A DNA stretch of 64,000 nt. Source: CAVVGB01 sp963747715. Lineage in GTDB: Bacteria; Actinomycetota; Thermoleophilia; Gaiellales; Gaiellaceae. Position 1 is the stretch's first letter. Each line of letters starts with the position of its first letter. The stretch is taken from contig CAVVGB010000003.1 in assembly GCA_963747715.1 (NCBI GenBank), positions 248,001-312,000 on the forward strand, in the 5' to 3' direction. Both the position numbers and the translations under genes were made by a program. This document shows, in pieces, positions 8,024 through 15,846 of the stretch. The notes under the pieces are model-generated. The model was not told the origin of the DNA, ran no database searches, and saw nothing but the letters and a program-made list of their open reading frames with translations.

Positions 8024-8845
8024 GTGGACGCACGGCCGATCGGGATCTTCGACTCGGGCGCGGGCGGTCTGACCGTTCTGCACGAATGCCTTGTCACGCT
8101 CCCGCACGAGGACTTCGTCTACCTCGGCGACGGCGCACGCTGTCCGTACGGGCCCCGGCCGCGGGAAGAAATCGAGCGCTTCGCCTTCGAGATCGCCTCC
8201 TATCTCGAAGGCTGCGGCGTCAAGCTGATCGTCGCGGCGTGCAACTCGGCGACGGCCGCCGCCCTGCCGCAGCTACAGGGACGGCTCGAGATCCCGATCA
8301 TCGGCGTGCTCACGCCCGAGGCGCACGCGGCCGTGCAAGCCACGCGCAACCGGCACATCGGCCTGCTGGCGACCGCCGCCACGGTCGCAAGCAAGCGCTA
8401 CGACGAGGCGGTGCACGCTCTCGATGCCGGCGCGCACCTGACCGCCGTCGCGTGCCCGGACCTCGTGCCGCTGATCGAGTCCGGCGCGCCCACGGGGGAG
8501 ATCGACGCCGCCGTTCGCGAATACGCACGACCTCTCCGCGAAGCAGGCGTCGACACCGTCATCCTCGGCTGCACCCACTACCCGCTCATTCGACCCGTGT
8601 TCGAGCGCGTCTTCGCGCGGGGGACGACCCTCGTCTTCTCGGCGGAGGAGACCGCCCGCGAGGTCGCTGAGACCCTGGCCCGCAAGGGGATCGAGAACGA
8701 TCCCGCCCGGCAAGGCGGCTGTCGCTTCCTGACGACGGGCTCGCCGGAGGAGTTCCGCGCGCTCGGCGAACGCTTTCTCCAGCTCCCCATCGGCGACGTC
8801 GAGCAGGTCGCGGTCAGCGAGCTCGCAGCGGCGACCGTGGCATGA
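8024..8845 (+). CDS. murI: Glutamate racemase
   Basis: Cofactor-independent racemase that makes D-glutamate for peptidoglycan; 273 residues from GTG 8024. Both catalytic cysteines are in canonical motifs, AACNSATA and GCTHYP, and the N-terminal FDSGAGGLTV is intact. A TTG at 8003 would add seven residues but would put the -10 hexamer TACAAT inside the coding region, so 8024 is preferred. The gene is divergent from pabB (about 50 nt between starts) and overlaps rph by 4 nt (ATGA), a pairing that is common in actinobacteria. Confidence 0.95.
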   Translation: MDARPIGIFDSGAGGLTVLHECLVTLPHEDFVYLGDGARCPYGPRPREEIERFAFEIASYLEGCGVKLIVAACNSATAAALPQLQGRLEIPIIGVLTPEAHAAVQATRNRHIGLLATAATVASKRYDEAVHALDAGAHLTAVACPDLVPLIESGAPTGEIDAAVREYARPLREAGVDTVILGCTHYPLIRPVFERVFARGTTLVFSAEETAREVAETLARKGIENDPARQGGCRFLTTGSPEEFRALGERFLQLPIGDVEQVAVSELAAATVA

Positions 8846-9534
8846 GGCAAGGGCGACGCCCGGACGAGCTCCGGCCCGTCGAGATCGTCACCGAGTTCCT
8901 GGAGCAGGCGCACGGGTCGGCGCTCATCTCACTCGGGAAAACGCGGGTGCTTTGCACCGCGACTGTCGAGGAGGGCGTGCCTCGCTGGCTCGAGGGCACG
9001 GGTCGCGGATGGCTCACGGCCGAGTACGGGATGCTCCCCGCTTCGACCGGCGAGCGCATGAAGCGCGAAGCGCGCGCAGGCCGCCAGGGAGGTCGCACGG
9101 TCGAGATACAGCGGCTCGTCGGACGCTCGCTCCGCGCCGCCTACGAGCTGGACACGCTCGGCGAGCGCACTGTGTGGCTCGACTGCGACGTGCTCCAGGC
9201 AGACGGCGGCACGCGGACCGCCGCCATCAGCGGCGCCTGGGTTGCGCTGGCACGTGCAGCGCAAAAGCACGGGCTGGCCGCACCCGACACGCAGGTCGCG
9301 GCGGTGTCCGTCGGGATCGTCGAAGGACAGGAGCTGCTCGACCTCGAGTACTCGGAGGATTCCTCCGCCGAGGTCGACATGAACGTCGTCATGACCGGAG
9401 ACGGCCGGCTCATCGAGGTGCAGGCGACCGCCGAGGCGCGCGCATTCACGCGAGCGCAGCTCGACGCCCTCATCTCGCTCGCCGCGGGGGGAATCGAGCA
9501 GATCACCGCGAAGCAGCAGGAAGCCGTCTCATGA
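8842..9534 (+). CDS. rph: Ribonuclease PH
   Basis: Phosphorolytic 3'-5' exoribonuclease that trims tRNA 3' ends; 230 residues, slightly short of the usual ~240. Recognised by RPDELRPVEI at the start, LCTATVEEGVPRW, GWLTAEYGMLPAST, the arginine-rich IQRLVGRSLRA and DCDVLQADGGTRTAAI. The ATG overlaps the murI stop, and its own stop overlaps the ATG of the MgtC-like gene. Confidence 0.95.
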   Translation: MRQGRRPDELRPVEIVTEFLEQAHGSALISLGKTRVLCTATVEEGVPRWLEGTGRGWLTAEYGMLPASTGERMKREARAGRQGGRTVEIQRLVGRSLRAAYELDTLGERTVWLDCDVLQADGGTRTAAISGAWVALARAAQKHGLAAPDTQVAAVSVGIVEGQELLDLEYSEDSSAEVDMNVVMTGDGRLIEVQATAEARAFTRAQLDALISLAAGGIEQITAKQQEAVS

Positions 9535-10220
9535 CACCCCCCGAGATCGAATGGGCAGAAGTTCTGCTGCGGATCGTCGTCGCGGCCCTGCTGACCGGCG
9601 CGATCGGGATGGAGCGCGAGCTGCGTGAACGGGCTGCCGGCTTGCGAACGCACATGCTCGTCGGGGTCGGCTCGGCGCTCTTCACGATCGTCTCGGCCTA
9701 CGCGTGGGGCGACTTCGCCTTCGGCCAGCAGCAGGGGATGGTGTTCGACCCGACCAGGATCGCTGCGCAGATCGTCACGGGCATCGGCTTTCTCGGGGCG
9801 GGCGCCATCATCCGCCAGGGACTGTCGGTGCGCGGCCTCACCACCGCCGCCGGCCTCTGGGTCGTCGCCGCCATCGGAATGGCGGCGGGCGCGGGCTATT
9901 ACTCCGCCGCCGTCATCGTCACGGGCATCGTGCTCGTCGGGCTCGGGCCGCTGCGCTGGGTGGAAGGTGGCGCGCTCCAGCGCTGGCGGCGCGGCGGGCG
10001 TGTGCTCGAGGTGAACATCCTGCGCGAACAGGCGCTCGCGCCCTTGCTCGAGACGCTCGAGCAACGGCGGGCGCGAGTCAATCGCGTCGAGTTCGAGGAC
10101 GAAGAGAACCGCCGCCAGGTGCGCATCGAGCTCGACCTGCCGCTCGGGCCGGTCGGGAGCGAGATCGTCGCAGAGCTTTCCAGCCGCGAAGGTGTCACTG
10201 CGGTCCGCTGGGCCGAGTGA
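9531..10220 (+). CDS. MgtC/SapB-family inner membrane protein
   Basis: A 229-residue membrane protein starting at ATG 9531 (overlap ATGA with rph). The N-terminal ~150 residues hold four or five membrane segments with the MgtC hallmarks GAIGMERELRERAAGLRTHMLV and GIGFLGAGAIIRQG, followed by a soluble ACT-like C-terminal region (residues ~155-229). MgtC proteins affect Mg2+ homeostasis and F-ATPase activity in pathogens; in free-living bacteria the role is less clear. It ends a murI-rph-mgtC run. Confidence 0.9.
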   Translation: MTPPEIEWAEVLLRIVVAALLTGAIGMERELRERAAGLRTHMLVGVGSALFTIVSAYAWGDFAFGQQQGMVFDPTRIAAQIVTGIGFLGAGAIIRQGLSVRGLTTAAGLWVVAAIGMAAGAGYYSAAVIVTGIVLVGLGPLRWVEGGALQRWRRGGRVLEVNILREQALAPLLETLEQRRARVNRVEFEDEENRRQVRIELDLPLGPVGSEIVAELSSREGVTAVRWAE

Positions 10221-10249
10221 ACCGCACGTGCCTGGACGGCGTGGCTTTC

Positions 10250-10266
10250 GCCGGGCAATGCCCGGC
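10250..10266. terminator. GC-rich hairpin after the MgtC-like gene
   Basis: GCCGGGC-AAT-GCCCGGC is a perfect 7-bp stem with a 3-nt loop, 30 nt after the MgtC stop and before rdgB. No clear T-run follows (TTCAACG), so termination would be weak or Rho-assisted. It is the only strong hairpin in the 178-nt gap apart from the larger inverted repeat just downstream. Confidence 0.45.
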
Positions 10267-10296
10267 TTCAACGCTACGCGTCCAATGCACGTACCG

Positions 10297-10339
10297 CCCA
10301 AGACGGTTTGCATCACGGACGCTCGCCGTACGTCTTGGG
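10297..10339. repeat. 9-bp inverted repeat in the rdgB upstream gap
   Basis: CCCAAGACG at 10297-10305 pairs perfectly with CGTCTTGGG at 10331-10339, with GTAC tetranucleotides flanking both arms. The spacer is 25 nt. It lies about 60 nt before the rdgB start. It may be an operator or a leader structure; nothing identifies a binding protein. Confidence 0.4.
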
Positions 10340-10398
10340 TACTGTCTCGCGTTCACTCGCTTGCCTCCTTTGCCAGGCGGCGACCCAGGGCACGCGCG

Positions 10399-10983
10399 GT
10401 GAAGGTCGCACTCGCCTCGACCAACAAGGGCAAGCTGCGTGAGCTGCGCGTGCTCTTCCCCGAATGGGACATCGAGCCGCTCGCGGCCGACTATCCCGAA
10501 GAGACGGGCGAGACGTTCTACGAAAACGCGCGCGCGAAGACGCGGTTCGCTCGCACTGTCGTTGACGAGGAAGTGCCAGTCCTTGGTGAGGACTCGGGGC
10601 TGGAGGTGGGCGCTCTGGACGCCCGGCCCGGCGTACGTTCGGCGCGATTCGCCGGACCCGACGCGAGCGACGATGAGAACGTCGAACGGCTCCTTCGCGA
10701 GCTCGACGTCGTTTCCGAGGACGAACGCGGCGCCCGCTACGTGTCGGAGCTCGTGCTCCTCTCCTCGCATCAGGAGCTCCGCGGTACCGGGACGCTCGAG
10801 GGCCGGATCGGCACGGAGCGGCGTGGTTCCGAAGGCTTCGGCTACGACCCGGTGTTCATTCCGGCCGGCCACGACCGGACGGTGGCGGAGCTCGGCGATG
10901 CCTGGAAGCGGGAAAACAGCCACCGTGCGCGGGCCGCGCAGGCGCTGCGCCAGCGGTTAGGAAAGTTCACCGGCGCGGTGTAG
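10399..10983 (+). CDS. rdgB: XTP/dITP diphosphatase (HAM1/RdgB family)
   Basis: House-cleaning nucleotide pyrophosphatase that removes non-canonical purine triphosphates; 194 residues from GTG 10399. The N-terminal ALASTNKGKLRELR is the family signature, followed by YEENARAK-type text (FYENARAKTRFA), VLGEDSGLEVGALDARPGV and GFGYDPVFIPAG. A longer in-frame extension to 10192 is intergenic sequence and is rejected. The stop codon TAG forms part of the TAGATT -10 hexamer of the next gene. Confidence 0.94.
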   Translation: MKVALASTNKGKLRELRVLFPEWDIEPLAADYPEETGETFYENARAKTRFARTVVDEEVPVLGEDSGLEVGALDARPGVRSARFAGPDASDDENVERLLRELDVVSEDERGARYVSELVLLSSHQELRGTGTLEGRIGTERRGSEGFGYDPVFIPAGHDRTVAELGDAWKRENSHRARAAQALRQRLGKFTGAV

Positions 10984-10992
10984 ATTTTCGCC

Positions 10993-11412
10993 GTGCAGCT
11001 CTTCTCCCAGGACACGAAGGCCGACGCGCTCGGGCGCTGCCCCTTCTTCGCCGCCCTCTCGCGCGGGGAGCTCCGCGAGCTGGCGAAGGTGACCGAGGAC
11101 ATGGAGGTCGAGGAGGGCAAGTCCCTCACCCGCGAGGGCGCGGCGGGCAGCGAATTCTTCGTCATCGTCGACGGTGAGGTGGCCGTCACGAAGGACGGTT
11201 CCGAGATCCGGACGATGGGAGAAGGCGACTTCTTTGGCGAGATCTCGCTGCTCGAGGACCGGCCGCGTACGGCGACCGTCATTGCCAAGACTCCGCTTCG
11301 CTTCTTCGTCCTGACGCGCCAGAACTTCCGCGCGCTGCTCGCCAAGCAGCCGGAGCTCGAGGAGAAGGTCACCGGCGCGCTCCGCGAGCGCCTCGGCCCG
11401 ACCGAGGACTAG
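10993..11412 (+). CDS. Cyclic nucleotide-binding domain protein
   Basis: A 139-residue single-domain protein starting at GTG 10993. It has the cNMP-binding fold: LGRCPFFAALSRGELRELAK, then the phosphate-binding cassette-like GEGDFFGEISLLEDRPRTATV, then a C-terminal helix. There is no DNA-binding domain, so it is not a CRP-type regulator by itself; proteins like this may act as cNMP-dependent subunits or anchors. The TAGATT hexamer at 10981-10986, 6 nt before the GTG, suggests a leaderless transcript of its own. It is convergent with the BrkB-like gene, with a 4-nt overlap. Confidence 0.85.
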   Translation: MQLFSQDTKADALGRCPFFAALSRGELRELAKVTEDMEVEEGKSLTREGAAGSEFFVIVDGEVAVTKDGSEIRTMGEGDFFGEISLLEDRPRTATVIAKTPLRFFVLTRQNFRALLAKQPELEEKVTGALRERLGPTED

Positions 11413-12209
11413 CTCGCGCGCTGGCTCTGCCGCGCGCGTGGGCGCCCGCGGCCGAACCACCAGTTGATCTCGGCACCGAGCACGAGCACGTTCGCCATCA
11501 CGTAGAGCCAGATCAGAAGGATCACGAAGCCTCCGAAGGCCTGCAGGTACACGAGGTCGTTCGTCCCGCGCAGGAAGATCGGCAGCACCTGGAAGCTCGC
11601 CTGGAGCAGGACCGCGGCGAGCACGGCGCCGGGAAGCGTCTCCTCCCACGTGAGGTCCGTGTTCGTGAGCAGCTTGTAGAGGCTCCAGAGGAAGCCGAAG
11701 AGCAGCGCGGTCGACACGATCACCGCGTAGACGTACGAGAGGATGTCGCCGGCCACGCCGGCGCGGCGCAGAAGGTCGACGCCGACCGAGCCGACGACGA
11801 GCGCGACGAAGAGAACGACGAGCGCGGCGGCCGTGAGGAGGAGCACGAACGCCTTCTGACGGACGAAGGGACGGTTCGGCAATCCGTAGACGATGTTGAA
11901 CGCCGACTCGAGCACGCTGAAGAACCCGAGCGACGCCCACAGGAGCCCGATCGCGCCGACGATGCCGAGACTCGTGGCCTGCTCCTGGATGCCCTCGACG
12001 ACGTCGATGATGCGGTCGACCGACGTCGCGGGGAACGTGCGCCGGAGCTCTTCGATCAGATAGTTCGTCTCGCCCGGCTGGCCGGCCAGCGCGATGAGCG
12101 AGAGGGCGAGGAAGAGGAGCGGAACGAACGCGAGGAGCGCGAAGTACGCGATCATCGCGGCGAGGTGGGTGGCTCGGTCACGACCGAGCTTGTGGAGCAC
12201 CGGGTGCAC
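11409..12209 (-). CDS. YihY/BrkB (UPF0761) family membrane protein
   Basis: About 266 residues with six membrane segments, read from GTG 12209 (HPVLHKLGRDRATHLAAM). The family is recognised by MIAYFALLAFVPLLFLALS, WASLGFFSVLESAFN and the C-terminal FGGFVILLIWLYVMANVLVLGAEINWWF region. Earlier in-frame codons up to 12275 would overlap the divergent gene and lack conserved sequence. Despite old names (RNase BN, virulence factor BrkB) the family has no proven enzymatic function; it is probably a transporter or envelope protein. Confidence 0.85.
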   Translation of the reverse strand: MHPVLHKLGRDRATHLAAMIAYFALLAFVPLLFLALSLIALAGQPGETNYLIEELRRTFPATSVDRIIDVVEGIQEQATSLGIVGAIGLLWASLGFFSVLESAFNIVYGLPNRPFVRQKAFVLLLTAAALVVLFVALVVGSVGVDLLRRAGVAGDILSYVYAVIVSTALLFGFLWSLYKLLTNTDLTWEETLPGAVLAAVLLQASFQVLPIFLRGTNDLVYLQAFGGFVILLIWLYVMANVLVLGAEINWWFGRGRPRARQSQRAS

Positions 12210-12262
12210 CGCGACGTGAGTGTAGGAGGGTTGGCGGCGTGCCTTTGGTAGGTTTGCGCGCC

Positions 12263-12667
12263 GTGGAAGCTGCACAGGCCCTCGCCGACCTCACCGAGAT
12301 CTCGGCCCAGATCGAGGCGGCCGTCCTTGCGTCCGAGGACGGAACCGTCGTCGGCTCGACGTTTTCCGAGACGGAGGCGGGCGAGCGGTTCGCCGAGGCG
12401 GCCGCGGAGCTCCTTGGCAGCGCGGCCGGCCCGGAGCGTGAAGGCCTGCAGGAGCTCGTCCAGCTCCAGGCCCTTACTCCGCAGGGCTGCGTGTTCGTCG
12501 TCCGTGACGGCGGTCACTTCGTCGCCGCGCTGACGGGCCGCGACCCGACTGTCGGGCTCGTCTTCTATGACCTGAAGACGTGCCTGCGCCTCGTCGGCCG
12601 GGACAAGGCCGAGGCGAAGAAGCCGGCACGCAAGACTGCGAAGAAGGAGACCGGTGGGACTTCCTAA
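12263..12667 (+). CDS. Roadblock/LC7-like small protein
   Basis: A 134-residue cytoplasmic protein with a profilin-like fold pattern (EISAQIEAAVLASEDGTVVGSTF, later QGCVFVVRDGGHFVAALTGRDPTVGLVFYDL) and a Lys-rich tail (KAEAKKPARKTAKKE). In actinobacteria such proteins work with small GTPases or with each other as scaffolds. GTG 12263 is preferred over 12239 because TAGGTT (12249-12254) sits 8 nt upstream. No GTPase gene is nearby. Family assignment is by pattern and is moderate. Confidence 0.6.
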   Translation: MEAAQALADLTEISAQIEAAVLASEDGTVVGSTFSETEAGERFAEAAAELLGSAAGPEREGLQELVQLQALTPQGCVFVVRDGGHFVAALTGRDPTVGLVFYDLKTCLRLVGRDKAEAKKPARKTAKKETGGTS

Positions 12668-12857
12668 GGCACTGGCTGGGGTCGCCTTCGTCGGGGGCAC
12701 CGTCGCTCTCTTCCTGCGCGTGCGCAAGGAGCAGTCGCGTGAGCGCGTCGACCTCTACTTCTCGGACGGCTCCTCGGTCTCGTTCGAGCCCGGCTCCCCG
12801 ACCGGCGACCGTCTCCTCCCGCTCGCGCGCAAGGCGCTCGCGGCGGCGAGGGGATGA
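12654..12857 (+). CDS. Small membrane-anchored hypothetical protein (67 aa)
   Basis: Starts at GTG 12654, overlapping the previous gene by 14 nt, and ends with a 4-nt overlap with pyrE. One N-terminal membrane helix (LAGVAFVGGTVALFLRV) is followed by a charged region RKEQSRERVDLYFSDGSSVSFE. No known family. The tight placement between two genes in the same direction supports it being real. Confidence 0.65.
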   Translation: MGLPKALAGVAFVGGTVALFLRVRKEQSRERVDLYFSDGSSVSFEPGSPTGDRLLPLARKALAAARG

Positions 12858-13384
12858 CCGACGCAGAGCTGGCCCGGCTCATCCGGGAGCACGCCTACCT
12901 CGAGGGCGACTTCGTCCTGCGCTCGGGACGCCGCTCGCGGTACTACCTGGACAAATACCGGTTCGAGACCGAGCCGCGCCTGCTTCGGGCCCTCGGAGAG
13001 CGGATCGCCTCGAGCGTCGCCGCCGTCGCCCCGGGCGCCGTCCGGCTGGCCGGCCCTGAGCTCGGCGCCGTCGCTCTAACCGCCGCCGCCTCGCTCGCGT
13101 CGGGCCTTCCCTTCCTGATCGTCCGGAACGAGGAGAAGGAGTACGGAACGGCGCGCCGCGTCGAAGGGGAGTATTCGGCCGGCGAGGAGGTCTGTCTCGT
13201 CGAGGACGTCGTGACGAGCGGCGGTGCCGCGGCGAGCGCCGTCGAGGCGCTGCGATCGGAGGGCCTCGAGTGCACGACGGCCGTCTGCGTGGTCGATCGC
13301 GAGGAGGGCGGCATCGATGCACTCGCGCGCCAATCCGTCCGTTTGGTGCCGCTTTTTCGCGCCCAGGAGGTCATCGAGGCCTGA
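12854..13384 (+). CDS. pyrE: Orotate phosphoribosyltransferase
   Basis: Transfers ribose-5-phosphate from PRPP to orotate in UMP synthesis; 176 residues. The PRPP-binding motif is VCLVEDVVTSGGAA, preceded by FLIVRNEEKEYGTARRVEG (the catalytic-loop lysine region) and the N-terminal FVLRSGRRSRYYLDKY. pyrF, the next enzyme, lies 2.5 kb downstream on the same strand. Length is slightly below the common ~210 of proteobacterial forms but normal for the short branch. Confidence 0.92.
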   Translation: MTDAELARLIREHAYLEGDFVLRSGRRSRYYLDKYRFETEPRLLRALGERIASSVAAVAPGAVRLAGPELGAVALTAAASLASGLPFLIVRNEEKEYGTARRVEGEYSAGEEVCLVEDVVTSGGAAASAVEALRSEGLECTTAVCVVDREEGGIDALARQSVRLVPLFRAQEVIEA

Positions 13385-13488
13385 AAAAGGCCCGCAAACC
13401 CGCATGGTTGCGTGCTATCTGCGCTCCCTGTTAGGCTGAGTCGCGTTCCGAAGCCTCCGAGCGATCAGGGAAACAGGAAGGAGTGCGT

Positions 13489-13767
13489 GTGACAAAGGCT
13501 GATTTCATCGACAAGGTCGCGGACAGAAGCGGGTTGTCGAAGCGCGATGCTGCCAGCGCCGTCGATGCGTTTCTCGATTCGATCACCGATTGTCTCAAGT
13601 CCGGTGAAGCCGTCTCGTTCACCGGCTTCGGCAAGTTTTCGCCGCAACAGCGCAAGGCCCGCCAGGGTGTGAACCCGCGGACGGGAGAAAAAGTGACGAT
13701 CGCCGCCGCCCGCGTGCCGAAGTTCTCGGCCGGGACGGCACTGAAGCAAGCCGTCAAGGGCGGCTAG
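13489..13767 (+). CDS. hup: HU-family DNA-binding protein
   Basis: A 92-residue nucleoid protein starting at GTG 13489, 5 nt after a strong Shine-Dalgarno GGAAGGAG (13476-13483). That spacing excludes the GTG at 13483, which lies within the SD. It reads MTKADFIDKVADRSGLSKRD, with the DNA-binding arm region FGKFSPQQRKARQGVNPRTG. It lacks the long Lys/Ala-rich C-terminal tail of mycobacterial HU. Unlike most neighbours it has an SD-bearing leader, consistent with high expression. A strong terminator follows. Confidence 0.95.
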   Translation: MTKADFIDKVADRSGLSKRDAASAVDAFLDSITDCLKSGEAVSFTGFGKFSPQQRKARQGVNPRTGEKVTIAAARVPKFSAGTALKQAVKGG

Positions 13768-13798
13768 CAAGCAGGCACCCTCCGTTTCACCAGATCGC

Positions 13799-13823
13799 GG
13801 GGCCGCTCCGGCGGCCCCGTTTG
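13799..13823 (+). terminator. Intrinsic terminator after the HU gene
   Basis: GGGGCCGC-TCCG-GCGGCCCC (13799-13818) is a perfect 8-bp stem with a 4-nt loop, followed by GTTTG. It begins 32 nt after the HU stop and precedes the promoter of the next gene. Confidence 0.75.
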
Positions 13824-13881
13824 CTGCGCCCTTGTAACCGAGACCTTGTAAACGAACGTATGTTCGCCTACCCTGGACAGG

Positions 13882-15579
13882 GTGCAACTCGCGTTCGACT
13901 CGGCCGACCGGCTCGTCGAGCTGGTCGAGGAGCGGGGCGCGCCGATGGCGGCGGAGGAGGCGGCGCGCGCTCTCTTTGCGCTCTCGGCCGTACCGGTCGG
14001 GCTCGCGCGCAACCTTCTCGACGACGTCGTCAGCGGTGACGCGCGCCTGGCCTGGCGCGGCGACAGGCTCGCCCTCGCCCGGGCCGGACACGTCGACCTG
14101 CCGGTCGAGGCGGCGCGGTACGTCGTCGTAGACGTCGAGACGACGGGGCTCCGACCGGGAAGCGCATCGCTCTGCGAGATCGGCGCGGTTCGCGTCGAAG
14201 GGCTCATGGAGACGGGGACCTTTCAGACGTTCGTCGACCCGAAGACTCCCTTGCCGCCGGCCATCGGTGCGCTGACCGGGCTGCGGGATTCCGACCTGCG
14301 TGGAGCGCCGCCCCCGGGCGCGGCGGTTCGTCGCTTCCTCGCGTTCTCCGGCGACGCGGTGCTTGTCGCGCACAACGCACGTTTCGACGTCGCCTTCCTC
14401 GGCCGCGAGGTCGAGCGCCTCACCGGCCGCCGTCTCGCGGGCCCGGTGATCGACACGGTTGCCCTCGCGCGGCGCCTGTTGGCGGGACGCGTTCGGCGGG
14501 CGAGCCTCTCGTCGCTCTCGCAGTTCTTCGGGACGTCGGTGCGCCCGTGCCATCGCGCGCTTCCCGACGCGCAGGCGACGGCGGAGATCCTCGTCGGGCT
14601 CATCGGGCTCGCGCAGGAGCGAGGCGCTTGCACCGTCGGCGACCTCTGCGAGCTGGCCGCGCCGCGCCGGCGCCGCGTGTACGACAAGCGCGCGCTCGCC
14701 TTCGGCGCGCCACAGCGGCCGGGGGTCTACCTCTTCCACGGCACTGGCGACCAGGTGTTGTACGTGGGTCGTGCACGCGACCTCCGCGCGCGGCTGCGTT
14801 CGTACTTTCGCTCCGAGCGCCAGCGCCCCGCCGTCGAAGCGGCGCTGGCCGCGCTCGAGCGGATCGAGTGGCGCGTGCTCGGCTCGGAGCTCGAAGCCGC
14901 GCTCGAGGAGCTCCGGCTCATCCGCACGCTGCGCCCACCCGCGAACGCGCGGAGCGGCCGTCCCGATCGCTACGTGTATCTGCGCAAGCGGGGCGAGCGC
15001 GTCGTCGTGTCGCAGACGCCGTCGGACTGGGGGCCGATCCGCAGCCGGCGGCGCGCGGAGCTCGCCGCGCGCGCACTCGACGGCGCGTCGGCGGCCGAGC
15101 TCGAGGCGCTCGCGCGCGGCGGGCCGCTTCCGCGCTTGCGCACGCGCCTCAAGGATCTTTCCGACTGCCTTCGCTACGAAGACGCGGCGCGTCTGCGCGA
15201 TCGCATCGAAGCGCTCGAGCACGTCGTGCGCGACCTCGTCCGCCTCGAGCGCTTGCGCGCAACCCAAGCCTGTCTGCTTGCGCCTGCGGTTGACGCGGGC
15301 TTTCAGCGTGCGTTCTTCGTAGCGGGCGGGCGCATCGCGGACGTGCGCACGCTTCCTCCGGGTGGCGGCGCGCTCGTCGAGATCGAGGCGGGGCTGGCGG
15401 CCGCGCGCGGCGCGACGCCGAGCCTCGGCCCGGAAGAGGTCGACGAGCTTCTGCTCGTCGGCTCGTTCATGCGCCGTCCCCCGCCGGAGCTCACGATCCT
15501 CCCGCTGGACACGGGCCGTATCGCTGCGGCGCACGCGAGGCTTTCGGCCGCAGCGTTCGGGGTACAGGTGGCGGGATGA
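13882..15579 (+). CDS. DEDD-type exonuclease fused to a UvrC/Cho-like GIY-YIG nuclease
   Basis: A 565-residue two-nuclease protein. Residues ~75-255 form an epsilon-like DEDDh 3'-5' exonuclease (VVDVETTGLRPGSASLCEIGAV, AHNARFDVAFL, HRALPDAQAT). Residues ~275-370 form a GIY-YIG domain (RPGVYLFHGTGDQVLYVGRARDLRARLRSYF) as in UvrC and Cho. A UvrB/UvrC-type motif (CLRYEDAARLRDRIEALEH) lies near residue 430. This architecture is known from actinobacteria and is thought to serve DNA repair. TACCCT at 13869-13874 lies 7 nt before the GTG start, suggesting a leaderless mRNA. All catalytic acidic residues appear intact. Confidence 0.9.
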   Translation: MQLAFDSADRLVELVEERGAPMAAEEAARALFALSAVPVGLARNLLDDVVSGDARLAWRGDRLALARAGHVDLPVEAARYVVVDVETTGLRPGSASLCEIGAVRVEGLMETGTFQTFVDPKTPLPPAIGALTGLRDSDLRGAPPPGAAVRRFLAFSGDAVLVAHNARFDVAFLGREVERLTGRRLAGPVIDTVALARRLLAGRVRRASLSSLSQFFGTSVRPCHRALPDAQATAEILVGLIGLAQERGACTVGDLCELAAPRRRRVYDKRALAFGAPQRPGVYLFHGTGDQVLYVGRARDLRARLRSYFRSERQRPAVEAALAALERIEWRVLGSELEAALEELRLIRTLRPPANARSGRPDRYVYLRKRGERVVVSQTPSDWGPIRSRRRAELAARALDGASAAELEALARGGPLPRLRTRLKDLSDCLRYEDAARLRDRIEALEHVVRDLVRLERLRATQACLLAPAVDAGFQRAFFVAGGRIADVRTLPPGGGALVEIEAGLAAARGATPSLGPEEVDELLLVGSFMRRPPPELTILPLDTGRIAAAHARLSAAAFGVQVAG

Positions 15580-15815
15580 GCGAGGACGCACCCACCCCCG
15601 AGACGCCGGACGAGTCGATCCCGCAGGATCCCGGTATCCCCGGCCCGAGCACCAAGAAGGGCGAGTGGCCGCCCGAGTCGGAAGGCGCGCCGTCCTCGGA
15701 CGAAGACGGCCTCACGCGTGACGAACGTGAGCGCGAGGAGACGACCGTGAGCGAGGCGATCGGGCAGCGCACGCCTCGTCACCGCGCCGACGGAGAGCGC
15801 GAAACCGAGCGATAG
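15576..15815 (+). CDS. Small acidic hydrophilic protein (79 aa)
   Basis: The ATG overlaps the preceding stop by 4 nt. The protein is rich in Pro, Glu, Asp and Ser (SEDAPTPETPDESIPQDPG) and probably disordered; no domain. The coupling to the nuclease gene argues that it is translated. Unknown function. Confidence 0.6.
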   Translation: MSEDAPTPETPDESIPQDPGIPGPSTKKGEWPPESEGAPSSDEDGLTRDEREREETTVSEAIGQRTPRHRADGERETER

Positions 15816-15846
15816 CGCAATCTGCGACGTACTCTAGGCTCCGAGC

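Noticed and set aside
13465..15591. 708-codon open frame on the minus strand opposite the exonuclease/GIY-YIG gene
   Set aside because: Arg/Ala/Glu-rich with no domain; it mirrors a clear nuclease gene and is a product of GC-rich codon bias.
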